From the NCBI RefSeq assembly GCF_001509485.1, contig NZ_LLZI01000046.1:34660-98659 (forward strand): a stretch of 64,000 bases of DNA. Direction: 5' to 3'. Both the position numbers and the translations under genes were made by a program. Numbering within the stretch: the first letter of the stretch is position 1; each line of letters opens with the position of its first letter. The notes beneath the pieces are model-generated. The model was given only the letters and a program-made list of their open reading frames with translations, was not told the DNA's origin and ran no database searches. This DNA comes from Streptomyces sp. NRRL F-4489 (GTDB lineage: Bacteria > Actinomycetota > Actinomycetes > Streptomycetales > Streptomycetaceae). Of this stretch, positions 16,477 to 23,842 are shown piece by piece.

Positions 16477-16976
16477 CCCGGGCCCCGGTCCGCCGGCCGG
16501 CCGTCACCCTGCCGCCCGCCTTCGAGGCGTTCTGCGCCCTGTACTGCGAACGCTACTTCGGCTACGCGCTGGCCCATCTGCCGGAGCCGGCCGCCTCCCG
16601 GGTCCTGGGCGAGGCCATGGGCGAGATCGCCATCCGCTGGGCCGACCTCGTCCGCCGCCCCAATCCGGCCGCCGGCGCCTGGGCGCTGGTCAGCGCCCGC
16701 ATCCGGGAGCGCGGCGGCGGCCCTGATAGCGGGAACCCGGCGGCCCGGCGCCGGCCGGGTGTGTTGCGCCAACCCGCCCTGGAATACGACGCGTTCGTCC
16801 TCCACGACCTGGCGGGCCACTCGGTGGAGGAGACCGCCGAGGTGATGGGCGAGGAGGCCAGCCGGGTCCGCTACGCGCTGGCGGCGGGGCGGAACCGGGC
16901 GCGGCGGAGGGCGGTGGCGGCCGGGCCTCCGGGCCGGGCCGCCGGGCCGGCCGCCCGCAATACCCCGGACGAGTGA
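16473..16976 (+). CDS. Sigma-70 region-4-like protein
   Basis: A 167-residue protein beginning at the ATG inside the upstream stop (ATGA). The first half (AFCALYCERYFGYALAHLPEPAASRVLGEAM) resembles the region-2 helix of ECF sigma factors; the second half (YDAFVLHDLAGHSVEETAEVMGEEASRVRYALAAGRNRAR) matches a region-4 helix-turn-helix. The conserved region-2 DNA-melting residues are not obvious, so it may be an atypical sigma factor or a sigma-like activator. The coupling to the HTH/zinc-knuckle protein suggests joint control of a common set of genes. Confidence 0.65.
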   Translation: MTRAPVRRPAVTLPPAFEAFCALYCERYFGYALAHLPEPAASRVLGEAMGEIAIRWADLVRRPNPAAGAWALVSARIRERGGGPDSGNPAARRRPGVLRQPALEYDAFVLHDLAGHSVEETAEVMGEEASRVRYALAAGRNRARRRAVAAGPPGRAAGPAARNTPDE

Positions 16977-17301
16977 CCCGAGCTGTTCGAGTGGCCGGCG
17001 GTGGGCGGAGGGCAGGCGCTCCATGGGCTTCCGGCAGACCGGGGAACGTCTGTTCAGGATCTGCCCCCGGATCACCCGTTACGGGGTCCGGAGTGGGCCG
17101 TTCTGTAGGGCACCTGTACCCATTGCCCGCCTCGGCGGCGGAGCGCGCCGCACGGCGGACCGCGCCCCGGTGCCGTTCGAACGGCGTCCCGGCGGCCGGT
17201 CCGGGCGCGGCGCGCGGTTGACACCGGCGGTCCGGCGCGGCCCGGGCACGACCGGACCGGGCGGACGGCGGGCGCGATACGCGTGAAAGGGGTCAACTGC
17301 C
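16977..17301. other. Gene-free region before ABC exporter
   Basis: About 325 bp without a convincing gene. It contains a 14-bp perfect palindrome (GCCGTTCGAACGGC, 17172-17185) and a TTGACA hexamer at 17218-17223 that has no properly spaced minus-10 partner. The region is the only plausible promoter space for the ABC exporter. Confidence 0.5.
17172..17185. promoter_or_regulatory. 14-bp palindrome upstream of ABC exporter
   Basis: GCCGTTCGAACGGC is perfectly self-complementary and lies about 117 bp before the exporter start and 32 bp before a TTGACA hexamer, a reasonable place for a repressor or activator site. Confidence 0.4.
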
Positions 17302-19314
17302 GTGACAGCCAAGAGTGTTGGCGGGACACGTCGTAGCTGGAAAGGGAAACGGAAGCCGGAGCCTGAGCCTGAGGTGGCGGCGGACTCGTATCCGTCCGCC
17401 GCGGAGGAGTTGCGCTATATCGACCAGACCGGCAGCCGGGAGCGGGCCGCCCGGCAGATCCGGCTGATCGACATGGCGCGCCGGCTGCCGCGGCTGGTGC
17501 GGCGCTCGGTGGCGCTGGCCTGGCGGACCGACCCCCGGGCGGCGCTGGGGCTGCTGCTCTGCCAGGTCGCCTCCGGCGCGATGCAGGCGCTGGGCCTGCT
17601 GGCGGTGAGCGGGACGATCACCGCGCTGCTGTCCGGCGGGGACCTCTACGGCCGGCTGCTCGGGGCCTGGCCGTCGGTGGTCCTGCTGGCGGCCGCCGCC
17701 GGGGTGCGGGCGCTGCTCGGCATCGTCGTCGCCTGGCTGTCGTCCCGGCTCGGGCCGCAGATGTCCCGGGAGGCCGAGCTCCGGCTGCTGCGCGCGGTCA
17801 CCGAGGTCGAGCTGTCGGCGTACGACGCGCCGGGCTTCACCCACCGCAAGGAGGCCGCCGACCGGGGCGCCGAGATCGTCCAGGACCTGGTGGGGGAGGG
17901 CCAGGACCTGATCGCCTCGGCCGCCTCGCTGGCGGCCGGCGCGGGTGTGCTGACGGCGCTGCACCCCGCGCTGCTGCCGCTGCTGGCCCTGGCCAGTGTG
18001 CCGCAGGCGGTGGCCCAGATCAGCGCCGCCCGGGTGCGCTATCTGGCCCGGCTGCGGGCCGGCGGCGACTACCGGCTGCTGTCGATCCTGCGCTGGCACG
18101 TCTGCGACCGCTACGCCGCCGACCAGATCCGGGCCGGCACCATGGCCGGCTTCCTGGCCGGCCGCTACCAGCAGATCACCGAGCGGATCAACCGCGCCGA
18201 CCGCCGGGCGGCCAACACCGGGGCGCGGATGTCCCTGGTGGGCGCGGTCTGCGGCGGACTGGCCTCGGCGGTGGTCTGGGCGGCGGTGGTGTGGCTGCTG
18301 GCCACCGGCCGGATGAGCGTCGGCCACGCCGGTACGGCGGTGTTCGCGCTCCAGACGGCCGGAACGGCGCTGCGCGGCCTGGTCACCGGCGGCGCCCGGA
18401 TCATGCGCACCGGCCTCTACATGGACGACTGGTCGCGCTTCCTGGAGGAGGCCGGCGGCTTCCGGATGCGGCGCGGCACCCTCGTCCCCGCCGCCCCGCG
18501 CGAGATCCGCGTGACGAACCTGGTCTTCCGCTACGAGGAGGCGGCCCAGGACGCGCTGCGCGGCGTCTCGTTCACCCTGCGGCGCGGCGAGGTCGTCGCG
18601 CTCGTCGGCTACAACGGCAGCGGCAAGACCACACTGGCCAAGCTGCTGAGCGGCCTCTACCTGCCCACCACCGGGGAGGTCGCCTGGGACGGCGTACCCA
18701 CCGGGGACCTCGACCCGCAGGCCATGTGGGAGCAGGTGGCGCTGGTGCCGCAGGACTACGCGCGCTGGCCGCTGACCGCCCGGGAGAACATCACCCTGGG
18801 CCGGCCCACCGAGGGCGGCGACGCCGATGTCCACGCCGCCTGCGCGCGGTCCGGCGCCGACGAGGTGCTCGCCGAACTCCGGTCCGGCCTCGACACCGTG
18901 CTGGCCCGCGACTGGCTCGGCGGCCAGGAGCTGTCCGGTGGGCAGTGGCAGCGGATCGCGCTCACCCGGGCGTTCCACCGGCCGGCCGGTCTGCTGGTCC
19001 TGGACGAGCCGACCTCCGCGCTCGATCCGCTCGGCGAGCACCGGATCTTCGCCGGCCTCCGGGAGATCGCGGCCACCCGGGCGGTGGTCCTGATCACCCA
19101 CCGGCTGACGAACGTCGCGGTCGCCGACCGCATCCTCGTCCTGGACAAGGGCGAGGTCGTCCAGCACGGCACCTTCCCCGAACTGGTCGCCCGGCCGGGC
19201 CTGTTCCGCGACCTCTGGGCGTACCAGCACACCCGGGAGACGCGCGGGGCGGATGCGTCCGGGGCCGGCCTCCTCCTCGGCGACGAAGCCGGACCGGACA
19301 CACGCCGGACGTGA
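17302..19314 (+). CDS. ABC exporter, fused membrane and ATPase domains
   Basis: A 670-residue half-transporter: an N-terminal membrane domain (about residues 60-370) and a C-terminal nucleotide-binding domain with Walker A GYNGSGKTT (about 436), Q-loop VPQDY, signature ELSGGQWQR and Walker B LLVLDEPTSALD, then the switch His in LITHRL. The first 40 residues are charged (KGKRKPEPEPE). The membrane domain is of the diverged type seen in exporters of peptides or natural products in actinobacteria; it must dimerise to work. The start is a GTG with GAAAGGGG nearby. No biosynthetic precursor gene was found next to it, so its cargo is unknown. Confidence 0.85.
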   Translation: MTAKSVGGTRRSWKGKRKPEPEPEVAADSYPSAAEELRYIDQTGSRERAARQIRLIDMARRLPRLVRRSVALAWRTDPRAALGLLLCQVASGAMQALGLLAVSGTITALLSGGDLYGRLLGAWPSVVLLAAAAGVRALLGIVVAWLSSRLGPQMSREAELRLLRAVTEVELSAYDAPGFTHRKEAADRGAEIVQDLVGEGQDLIASAASLAAGAGVLTALHPALLPLLALASVPQAVAQISAARVRYLARLRAGGDYRLLSILRWHVCDRYAADQIRAGTMAGFLAGRYQQITERINRADRRAANTGARMSLVGAVCGGLASAVVWAAVVWLLATGRMSVGHAGTAVFALQTAGTALRGLVTGGARIMRTGLYMDDWSRFLEEAGGFRMRRGTLVPAAPREIRVTNLVFRYEEAAQDALRGVSFTLRRGEVVALVGYNGSGKTTLAKLLSGLYLPTTGEVAWDGVPTGDLDPQAMWEQVALVPQDYARWPLTARENITLGRPTEGGDADVHAACARSGADEVLAELRSGLDTVLARDWLGGQELSGGQWQRIALTRAFHRPAGLLVLDEPTSALDPLGEHRIFAGLREIAATRAVVLITHRLTNVAVADRILVLDKGEVVQHGTFPELVARPGLFRDLWAYQHTRETRGADASGAGLLLGDEAGPDTRRT

Positions 19315-19333
19315 GGCGGCCTGCCCGGCCATG

Positions 19334-19363
19334 GGCTACCGGGTCGGTCACGGCCCGGTAGCC
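19334..19363 (+). terminator. Terminator of ABC exporter
   Basis: Perfect 10-bp stem (GGCTACCGGG with its complement) and a 10-base loop, 19 bp after the exporter stop codon. Confidence 0.75.
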
Positions 19364-19562
19364 GGTGCCCTGTGGCGGGTGGGCCTTCGGGGAATTTGCA
19401 GGGTCGCAATAGCGAAACTACGGAGAGCTGACTTTCGGTCAAGTATGGCCGACAGGCCGACGGACCCTTACCCAATGGCACACGTTCCGTAATAGGTTGT
19501 CCACCCAGCGCAGTCGGCGGGAACGGCCCGCCGCGGAGATCTGTCCGTCCACGGAGGAACCG

Positions 19563-19739
19563 ATGCCACAGGGAACCATCGTGCTGTTCAACAAGAGCGA
19601 CTGTGTGGGCATCATCGCCGACGAGCACGGGGTCAAGCTGCCCTTCTCGGGCATGGAGACGCAGACCACCGACGTCGGCCAACAGGTCATCTACGACGTG
19701 CACGGCGCGAAGGCCACCAACGTCATGGCCATGCGCTGA
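19563..19739 (+). CDS. Divergent cold-shock-domain protein
   Basis: A 58-residue protein with ACGGAGGAAC just before its ATG. It aligns with the cold-shock fold by eye: GTIVLFNKSD (first strand), then GIIADEHGVKLPFSGM and the closing VIYDVHGAKATNVMAM. The RNP-1 element, normally KGFGFI, is replaced by SDCVGII, so the aromatic residues that stack on nucleic acid bases are missing. It may therefore not bind RNA in the usual way. It sits in its own unit between two terminators. Length is a little below the usual 65-70. Confidence 0.7.
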   Translation: MPQGTIVLFNKSDCVGIIADEHGVKLPFSGMETQTTDVGQQVIYDVHGAKATNVMAMR

Positions 19740-19748
19740 CGTTCCGGC

Positions 19749-19785
19749 GGCCGCGGACGGCACCACCCCCAGGCCGTCCGCGGCC
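19749..19785 (+). terminator. Terminator of the cold-shock-like gene
   Basis: Perfect 12-bp stem (GGCCGCGGACGG with CCGTCCGCGGCC) and a 13-base loop, starting nine bases after the stop codon. Confidence 0.75.
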
Positions 19786-19894
19786 CCTCACTCCGGCTAC
19801 CGGCCCGGAGCCTCGCAAGGCGGTGGTGGGGGCCGAAACGTTGGCGTTGCTGACGCACAGCCGGTGGGACGGCCGCATGCTGCGGTGCGCGCGC

Positions 19895-19925
19895 TTGACC
19901 TCAAGTCCGGTTGAGCTTCTAGGTT
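19895..19925 (+). promoter_or_regulatory. MerR/SoxR-type promoter (19-bp spacer)
   Basis: TTGACC (19895-19900) and TAGGTT (19920-19925) are separated by exactly 19 bp, the overlong spacing used by MerR-family activators. The spacer holds an imperfect dyad, CTCAA (19902 region) and TTGAG six bases on, closely resembling SoxR-type operators. It lies 39 bp before the ATG of the next gene. No MerR-type gene is in the window, so the regulator would act from elsewhere. Confidence 0.6.
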
Positions 19926-19964
19926 CTGGGGTGCGCCCATGTCGACGTACCCGAGAGGAATGCC

Positions 19965-20294
19965 ATGAGGACGCTGGTACTGGGAAGGACGCCCGCCAGG
20001 GTGGCGGATGTGCTGGCCACGCTGCGCGCGGACGGCTTCGAGGCGGCGGGGGTGAGCACCGACGAGGAGGCCCGGAAGTTGCTGGAGTCCGAGGAGTTCG
20101 GGGTGCTGATCATCGGCGGGGGTGTGGAGCCGGACTCCCGCGCGGCGATGAAGGAGCTCGCGGCCGAGCGCCGGGTGCGGCGGGTCATCGACGGCGCGCT
20201 GACGGAGCCGTTCGACGCCTACGTACGGCGGGAGTTCGAGCCGCTGATCCGGGAAGCCGCCTCCCAGCGGGAGCCGGGCAGCGCGCATATGTGA
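19965..20294 (+). CDS. Small hypothetical receiver-like protein
   Basis: A 109-residue protein with GAGAGGA six bases before its ATG. It looks like a short alpha/beta domain: MRTLVLGRTP, helix ADVLATLRADGFEAAGVS, then EFGVLIIGGGV, which resembles the core of a response-regulator receiver fold, but the phospho-acceptor Asp position in the third strand is Gly. It is therefore a receiver-like or GATase-like small protein of unknown function. Its promoter has MerR-type geometry, suggesting induction by redox stress, a metal or a toxic small molecule. Confidence 0.7.
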   Translation: MRTLVLGRTPARVADVLATLRADGFEAAGVSTDEEARKLLESEEFGVLIIGGGVEPDSRAAMKELAAERRVRRVIDGALTEPFDAYVRREFEPLIREAASQREPGSAHM

Positions 20295-20413
20295 GGGACA
20301 GAAGGCTGGAAGGCTGGTACATCCTCAGGTATCAGGGTGGTATCGGGTCGCATATGCGGTCGGTGGCTGGTTTACGATCTGCCGCGGCGCGACGTCGTCC
20401 ACAGCGAGTGGGG

Positions 20414-21535
20414 ATGTCCATGGTGGGGTTCGAGCAGATGTCGGCGGCGGGGTCGGAGGTCGTGGCGGGGCGGCGGGGTTTCCTGCGCCTGTCCGCGGGT
20501 GCGGCCGGTGCTGTCGGGGCGGGTGTGCTGGGTGTGCCGGTGCTGTCGGCGTGCAGTGCGGAGGCGCCCGGGAAGGGCGCGGGGAAGGAGACGGGGGACA
20601 AGGCGGCGGGGAAGCCGGGGAGCAAGCCGAAGGACGGTTCGCTGGTGCGGCTGATCAGCGTTCCCACCGTCCGGGACGGCGGTCTGTACGACGTGCTGCT
20701 GCCGGAGTTCGAAGCGAGGAGCGGATACCGGACGCGGCTGACGGTCGCACAGGACGTCTACGGGCCGGCCCGCGCGGGGCAGGCCGACATCGTGCTGTCC
20801 CACTTCGGGCACAGCGAGGTGGACACGTTCGTGACGGGCGGGTACGGGAAGTGGCCGCGCACGGTGCTGTCCAACCTGGTGTGTCTGGCCGGGCCGGCGT
20901 CCGATCCCGCCGAGGTGCGCGGGCTGACGGACCTGGTGGTGGCGTTCCAGCGGATCGCGCGGTCGGGCCGGCCGCTGGTCGTCAACAACATCGACGGGAT
21001 GACGTACCTGGCGAAAACGACCGCCCTGGCCGCGAAGGTGCCCGAGACGATGTTCCTGGACAAGGGGCTGGCGAAAGGGGACGCGATGGACGCCGCCGCG
21101 GCGGCCGGCGGATACACCCTGTGGGGGCTGACGCCGCTGCGGAACTACCTCCGGGACAAGCGGCTCGACCTGGAGCCCCTGGTCCTGGGCGACCCGACCC
21201 TCCAGCGCGTCATGGTCACCATCGTGGTGAACCCCGCGAAGGTGCGCGGTGTGAACGAGGCGGGTGCCACAGCACTGCAGGACTACCTGCTGTCGCCGCA
21301 GACCCAGGCCAAGATCCGTGCCTTCCGCATCCCGGGGATCGACGAGCCGGTGTTCTGGCCGGCCGGCCGCGACAACCAGAGCGAGTTCCTGCCGGGGTCG
21401 CGGCAGGAACCTTCGCCGGCGCAGGGTGAGCGGGCCGGGAACGGCGGAGGCGGCGGGCACGGGAACGGCGGCGGCCACGGGAACGGCGGCGGGGACGGCA
21501 GCGGCGGAGGTGCGGGGAAGGGGGGCGGGAGCTGA
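20414..21535 (+). CDS. TupA-like periplasmic substrate-binding lipoprotein (orphan)
   Basis: A 373-residue exported binding protein. GRRGFLRLSAG followed by a hydrophobic run and the lipobox VLSAC indicates a Tat-exported lipoprotein. The body (YDVLLPEFEARSGYRTRL, ADIVLSHFGHSEVDTFV, GYGKWPRTVLSNLVCLAGP) resembles the tungstate/molybdate-binding TupA family. No permease or ATPase gene is adjacent, so a different transporter or a sensing role is likely. The C-terminus carries about 35 residues of GNGGG/HGNGGG repeats, unusual for a solute-binding protein. ATG at 20414 was chosen; a GTG two codons earlier is possible. Confidence 0.8.
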   Translation: MSMVGFEQMSAAGSEVVAGRRGFLRLSAGAAGAVGAGVLGVPVLSACSAEAPGKGAGKETGDKAAGKPGSKPKDGSLVRLISVPTVRDGGLYDVLLPEFEARSGYRTRLTVAQDVYGPARAGQADIVLSHFGHSEVDTFVTGGYGKWPRTVLSNLVCLAGPASDPAEVRGLTDLVVAFQRIARSGRPLVVNNIDGMTYLAKTTALAAKVPETMFLDKGLAKGDAMDAAAAAGGYTLWGLTPLRNYLRDKRLDLEPLVLGDPTLQRVMVTIVVNPAKVRGVNEAGATALQDYLLSPQTQAKIRAFRIPGIDEPVFWPAGRDNQSEFLPGSRQEPSPAQGERAGNGGGGGHGNGGGHGNGGGDGSGGGAGKGGGS

Positions 21536-21572
21536 GCGGGCGGCTCGGGCTCGCGGTGCCTCTCCGGGCGGC

Positions 21573-21596
21573 GGGCCGGTCTCCGTCCGCCGGCCC
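21573..21596. terminator. Weak bidirectional terminator
   Basis: Seven-bp stem GGGCCGG/CCGGCCC with a 10-base loop in the 61-bp gap between the converging binding-protein and kinase genes. Confidence 0.5.
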
Positions 21597-22202
21597 TCAC
21601 GCCACCGCGCCCTCCGTCCACGCGCGGTCCAGGATCGTGTCCACCGTTTCGGAGACGGTCTGGCGGGAGGTGTCCAGCCACAGTCCGAGGTCGCGGGGGG
21701 TCTCCTCGCGCAGCAGGCGGTCCAGGTCCGCCACGCTCCAGTCCGGGCCGTACGCGGTCTTGGGCCGGCCGGCCTCGCGGGCGGCGACGGTCTCCGGGGC
21801 GGGCAGCAGGGCGACCACGGCGAGCGGGCGGGTGGTCAGGTCGGTGGTCATCCGGGTCAGGTGCTCGCCGAGGAGGATGTCCTGCACGATGACGGTGAAG
21901 CCGGCCCGGGCGTACTCGTCCGCGCACAGCGCGGTCAGCCGGTGCCGCAACCGCAGTTGGGCGAGGGCCTCTTCGTGCGCGTCCGGGGTCATGGCGGCCC
22001 GGCCGCCGACGATATTGCGCCGGAAGCCGTCGCCGCGCAGATGCACGGACCGGGGCAGCCGCTCGGCGAGTGCCTGCGCCACGGTGGACTTGCCGGCGGC
22101 CTGGATGCCGGTGATCACCACGACTCCGGGGGACAGCCAGGGGCCTTGCGGGGTGATGCCCCGGGGAGCGGGGGCGGGGGATGCGGCGGGGTGCGCGGTC
22201 AT
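21597..22202 (-). CDS. P-loop kinase (AAA/chloramphenicol phosphotransferase-like)
   Basis: A 201-residue P-loop protein with Walker A GIQAAGKST (about residues 31-39) and the DGF/R pattern LRGDGFRRNIVGG after the second strand, typical of small-molecule kinases related to chloramphenicol phosphotransferase. The FTVIVQDILLG strand carries the catalytic or magnesium-binding Asp. The phosphorylated compound is unknown; antibiotic, nucleoside and polyphosphate kinases share this form. The ATG at 22202 was preferred to a longer upstream frame rich in Arg. Confidence 0.8.
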   Translation of the reverse strand: MTAHPAASPAPAPRGITPQGPWLSPGVVVITGIQAAGKSTVAQALAERLPRSVHLRGDGFRRNIVGGRAAMTPDAHEEALAQLRLRHRLTALCADEYARAGFTVIVQDILLGEHLTRMTTDLTTRPLAVVALLPAPETVAAREAGRPKTAYGPDWSVADLDRLLREETPRDLGLWLDTSRQTVSETVDTILDRAWTEGAVA

Positions 22203-22381
22203 GGCGCCGATTATGGTGCGGGGGCCGGGCCGTGTCCGGTGATTTCCGCCAACGGCCGCCACGCCCGGCCGCCTTCGTTCCCCTGGCGGCCCCGCTCCTC
22301 CCCGCCGTCCGCGCTCTCCGTATGCTCGACGCAACCGGATCGAACCGGCCGGGCGGACCCGGCGGAGAGAGGACGGCGGCC

Positions 22382-22738
22382 ATGGCGACCACGACGCCCC
22401 CCTACGAGGACCACTGGATCACCTGCACCGAGGACGCGGTGCGGGTGCGCGGCTATTACTTCCCCTGGGGCACCAAGACCATCCCGTACACCAAGATCCG
22501 CGGCGTGCGGCGGCGGGAGATGGGCATGCTGACCGGCCAGGGGCGGATCTGGGGCACCGGGCACCCGCGCTACTGGGCGAGCCTGGACCCGGAGCGGATG
22601 AGCAAGTCCACCGCGCTCATCCTCGATCTGGGCCGTTACGTCCGGCCGTTCCTCACGCCGGACGATCCGGACGCGGTGGAGGCCGTGATCCGGGAGCGGG
22701 CCGGGCTGCCCGCGGCGGAGGACGGCGACGGCCGGTAG
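22382..22738 (+). CDS. PH-like domain hypothetical protein
   Basis: A 118-residue protein with a purine-rich leader (GGAGAGAGG) before its ATG. The pattern DHWITCTEDAVRVRGYYFPWGTK, TKIRGVRRREMG and RIWGTGHPRYWASLD resembles the single bacterial pleckstrin-homology-like domain, with short strands and a C-terminal helix PDAVEAVIRERAG. Its last 103 bases overlap the tail of the EamA gene on the opposite strand, so both C-termini are encoded by the same DNA. Confidence 0.7.
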   Translation: MATTTPPYEDHWITCTEDAVRVRGYYFPWGTKTIPYTKIRGVRRREMGMLTGQGRIWGTGHPRYWASLDPERMSKSTALILDLGRYVRPFLTPDDPDAVEAVIRERAGLPAAEDGDGR

Positions 22739-23625
22739 CGCGGCCCCCGGCCGGCCGGGAGCGAGACCACGACCAGGCCGCCGAGCAGCAGCGCGGCCCC
22801 GCAGGCCGCCACCGCGGTCGGCCGCTCGCCGAGCAGCGCGATGCCGAGCAGGGTCGCCACCAGCGGTTCGGCCAGGCTCAGGGTGCCGGTGGTGGCGGCG
22901 CTGATCCGGGTCACGCCGCGGGTGAAGAGGAGGTAGCCCAGGGCGGTGGTGCCCAGCGCCAGCCAGCCGATCAGCAGCAGGGCGCGCGGGGCGGCCAGCC
23001 CGCCGGGTGCCACCAGCAGCCAGGGCGAGACCAGCAGCCCGGCGCCCAGGACGCTCACCGGCGCGGCGGCGCGGGGGTCGGCGCCGTGGCGGGCGAGCCG
23101 CCGGGTGGCCGTGATGTAGAGGCCGAAGGCGGCACCGGCCACCGTGCCGAGCAGGACGCCGGGCACGTCGGCGTGCGCCGCCCCCGCGGGCACCAGCAGC
23201 AGCGCGATCCCCGCGACCGAACAGACCGTGCCGCCCCACCACTTGGCGGTCATCGGTTCGCCGCCGAACCACCGGGCGCACAGCCCGGACACCACCGGTA
23301 CCGACCCGAAGGTGACCGCGGTCGCCAGCGCCGCGCCGGTCCGCTGCACCGCCTCCAGGAAGCAGACCTGGAAGGCGGCCGTGACCAGGACACCGACCAC
23401 CAGCCAGCCGCGGGCCCGCGGGCGCAGCAGGGACCGCAAGCCGGCGGGCCGCGCGGTGCACAGTCCGAGGACCAGTCCGCCGAGCAGCATCCGGCAGGCG
23501 CCGAGGCTCACCGGTGACACCCCCGTGTCGGCCAGGAGTTGGGCGGGGCCCACGGTGCCCCACAGCACCGCCGCCGCCAGTACGGGCGCGATGCCACCGA
23601 GCCGGTTCCCGCCGTCCGCCGTCAT
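22636..23625 (-). CDS. EamA/DMT-family permease
   Basis: A 329-residue membrane protein with two repeats of about five helices each, the EamA drug/metabolite transporter layout. Typical elements are AAVLWGTVGPAQLL at the start, QVCFLEAVQRTGAALATAVTF in the first repeat and ALGTTALGYLLFTRGV plus LSLAEPLVATLLGIALLGERPT in the second. The final 35 residues (after SLPAGRGP) are low-complexity Ser/Arg and correspond to read-through over the end of the convergent PH-like gene. GGAGCGAGG lies near the ATG at 23625. Confidence 0.85.
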   Translation of the reverse strand: MTADGGNRLGGIAPVLAAAVLWGTVGPAQLLADTGVSPVSLGACRMLLGGLVLGLCTARPAGLRSLLRPRARGWLVVGVLVTAAFQVCFLEAVQRTGAALATAVTFGSVPVVSGLCARWFGGEPMTAKWWGGTVCSVAGIALLLVPAGAAHADVPGVLLGTVAGAAFGLYITATRRLARHGADPRAAAPVSVLGAGLLVSPWLLVAPGGLAAPRALLLIGWLALGTTALGYLLFTRGVTRISAATTGTLSLAEPLVATLLGIALLGERPTAVAACGAALLLGGLVVVSLPAGRGPRYRPSPSSAAGSPARSRITASTASGSSGVRNGRT

Positions 23626-23842
23626 GGTCCTCGCTCCGACGTGCCGGGCAGGATCCGCAGTCCGTACCACTGCGGCGGAGCACCCGGCGAGCCACCTTGC
23701 GCCTGACGGTAGCGGCCGGGGGACGGCCGGGCGCATCGGGTGAAGATCCCAACTTCCAGGCGAAACAGGGGTGTTGGGTGGTGGATTCGTACGGTGAGTG
23801 GGCGGGCCGGACAGACCCGCGGGCCTGCCGCCGGGCCCGCGC

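Noticed and set aside
17218..17223. TTGACA as minus-35 box of the ABC exporter
   Set aside because: No TANNNT hexamer lies 16-19 bp downstream, so it is not called as a promoter.
17293..19332. 679-residue antisense frame over the ABC exporter
   Set aside because: Composition is Gly/Gln/Arg-biased with no domain features; it mirrors the exporter in another phase.
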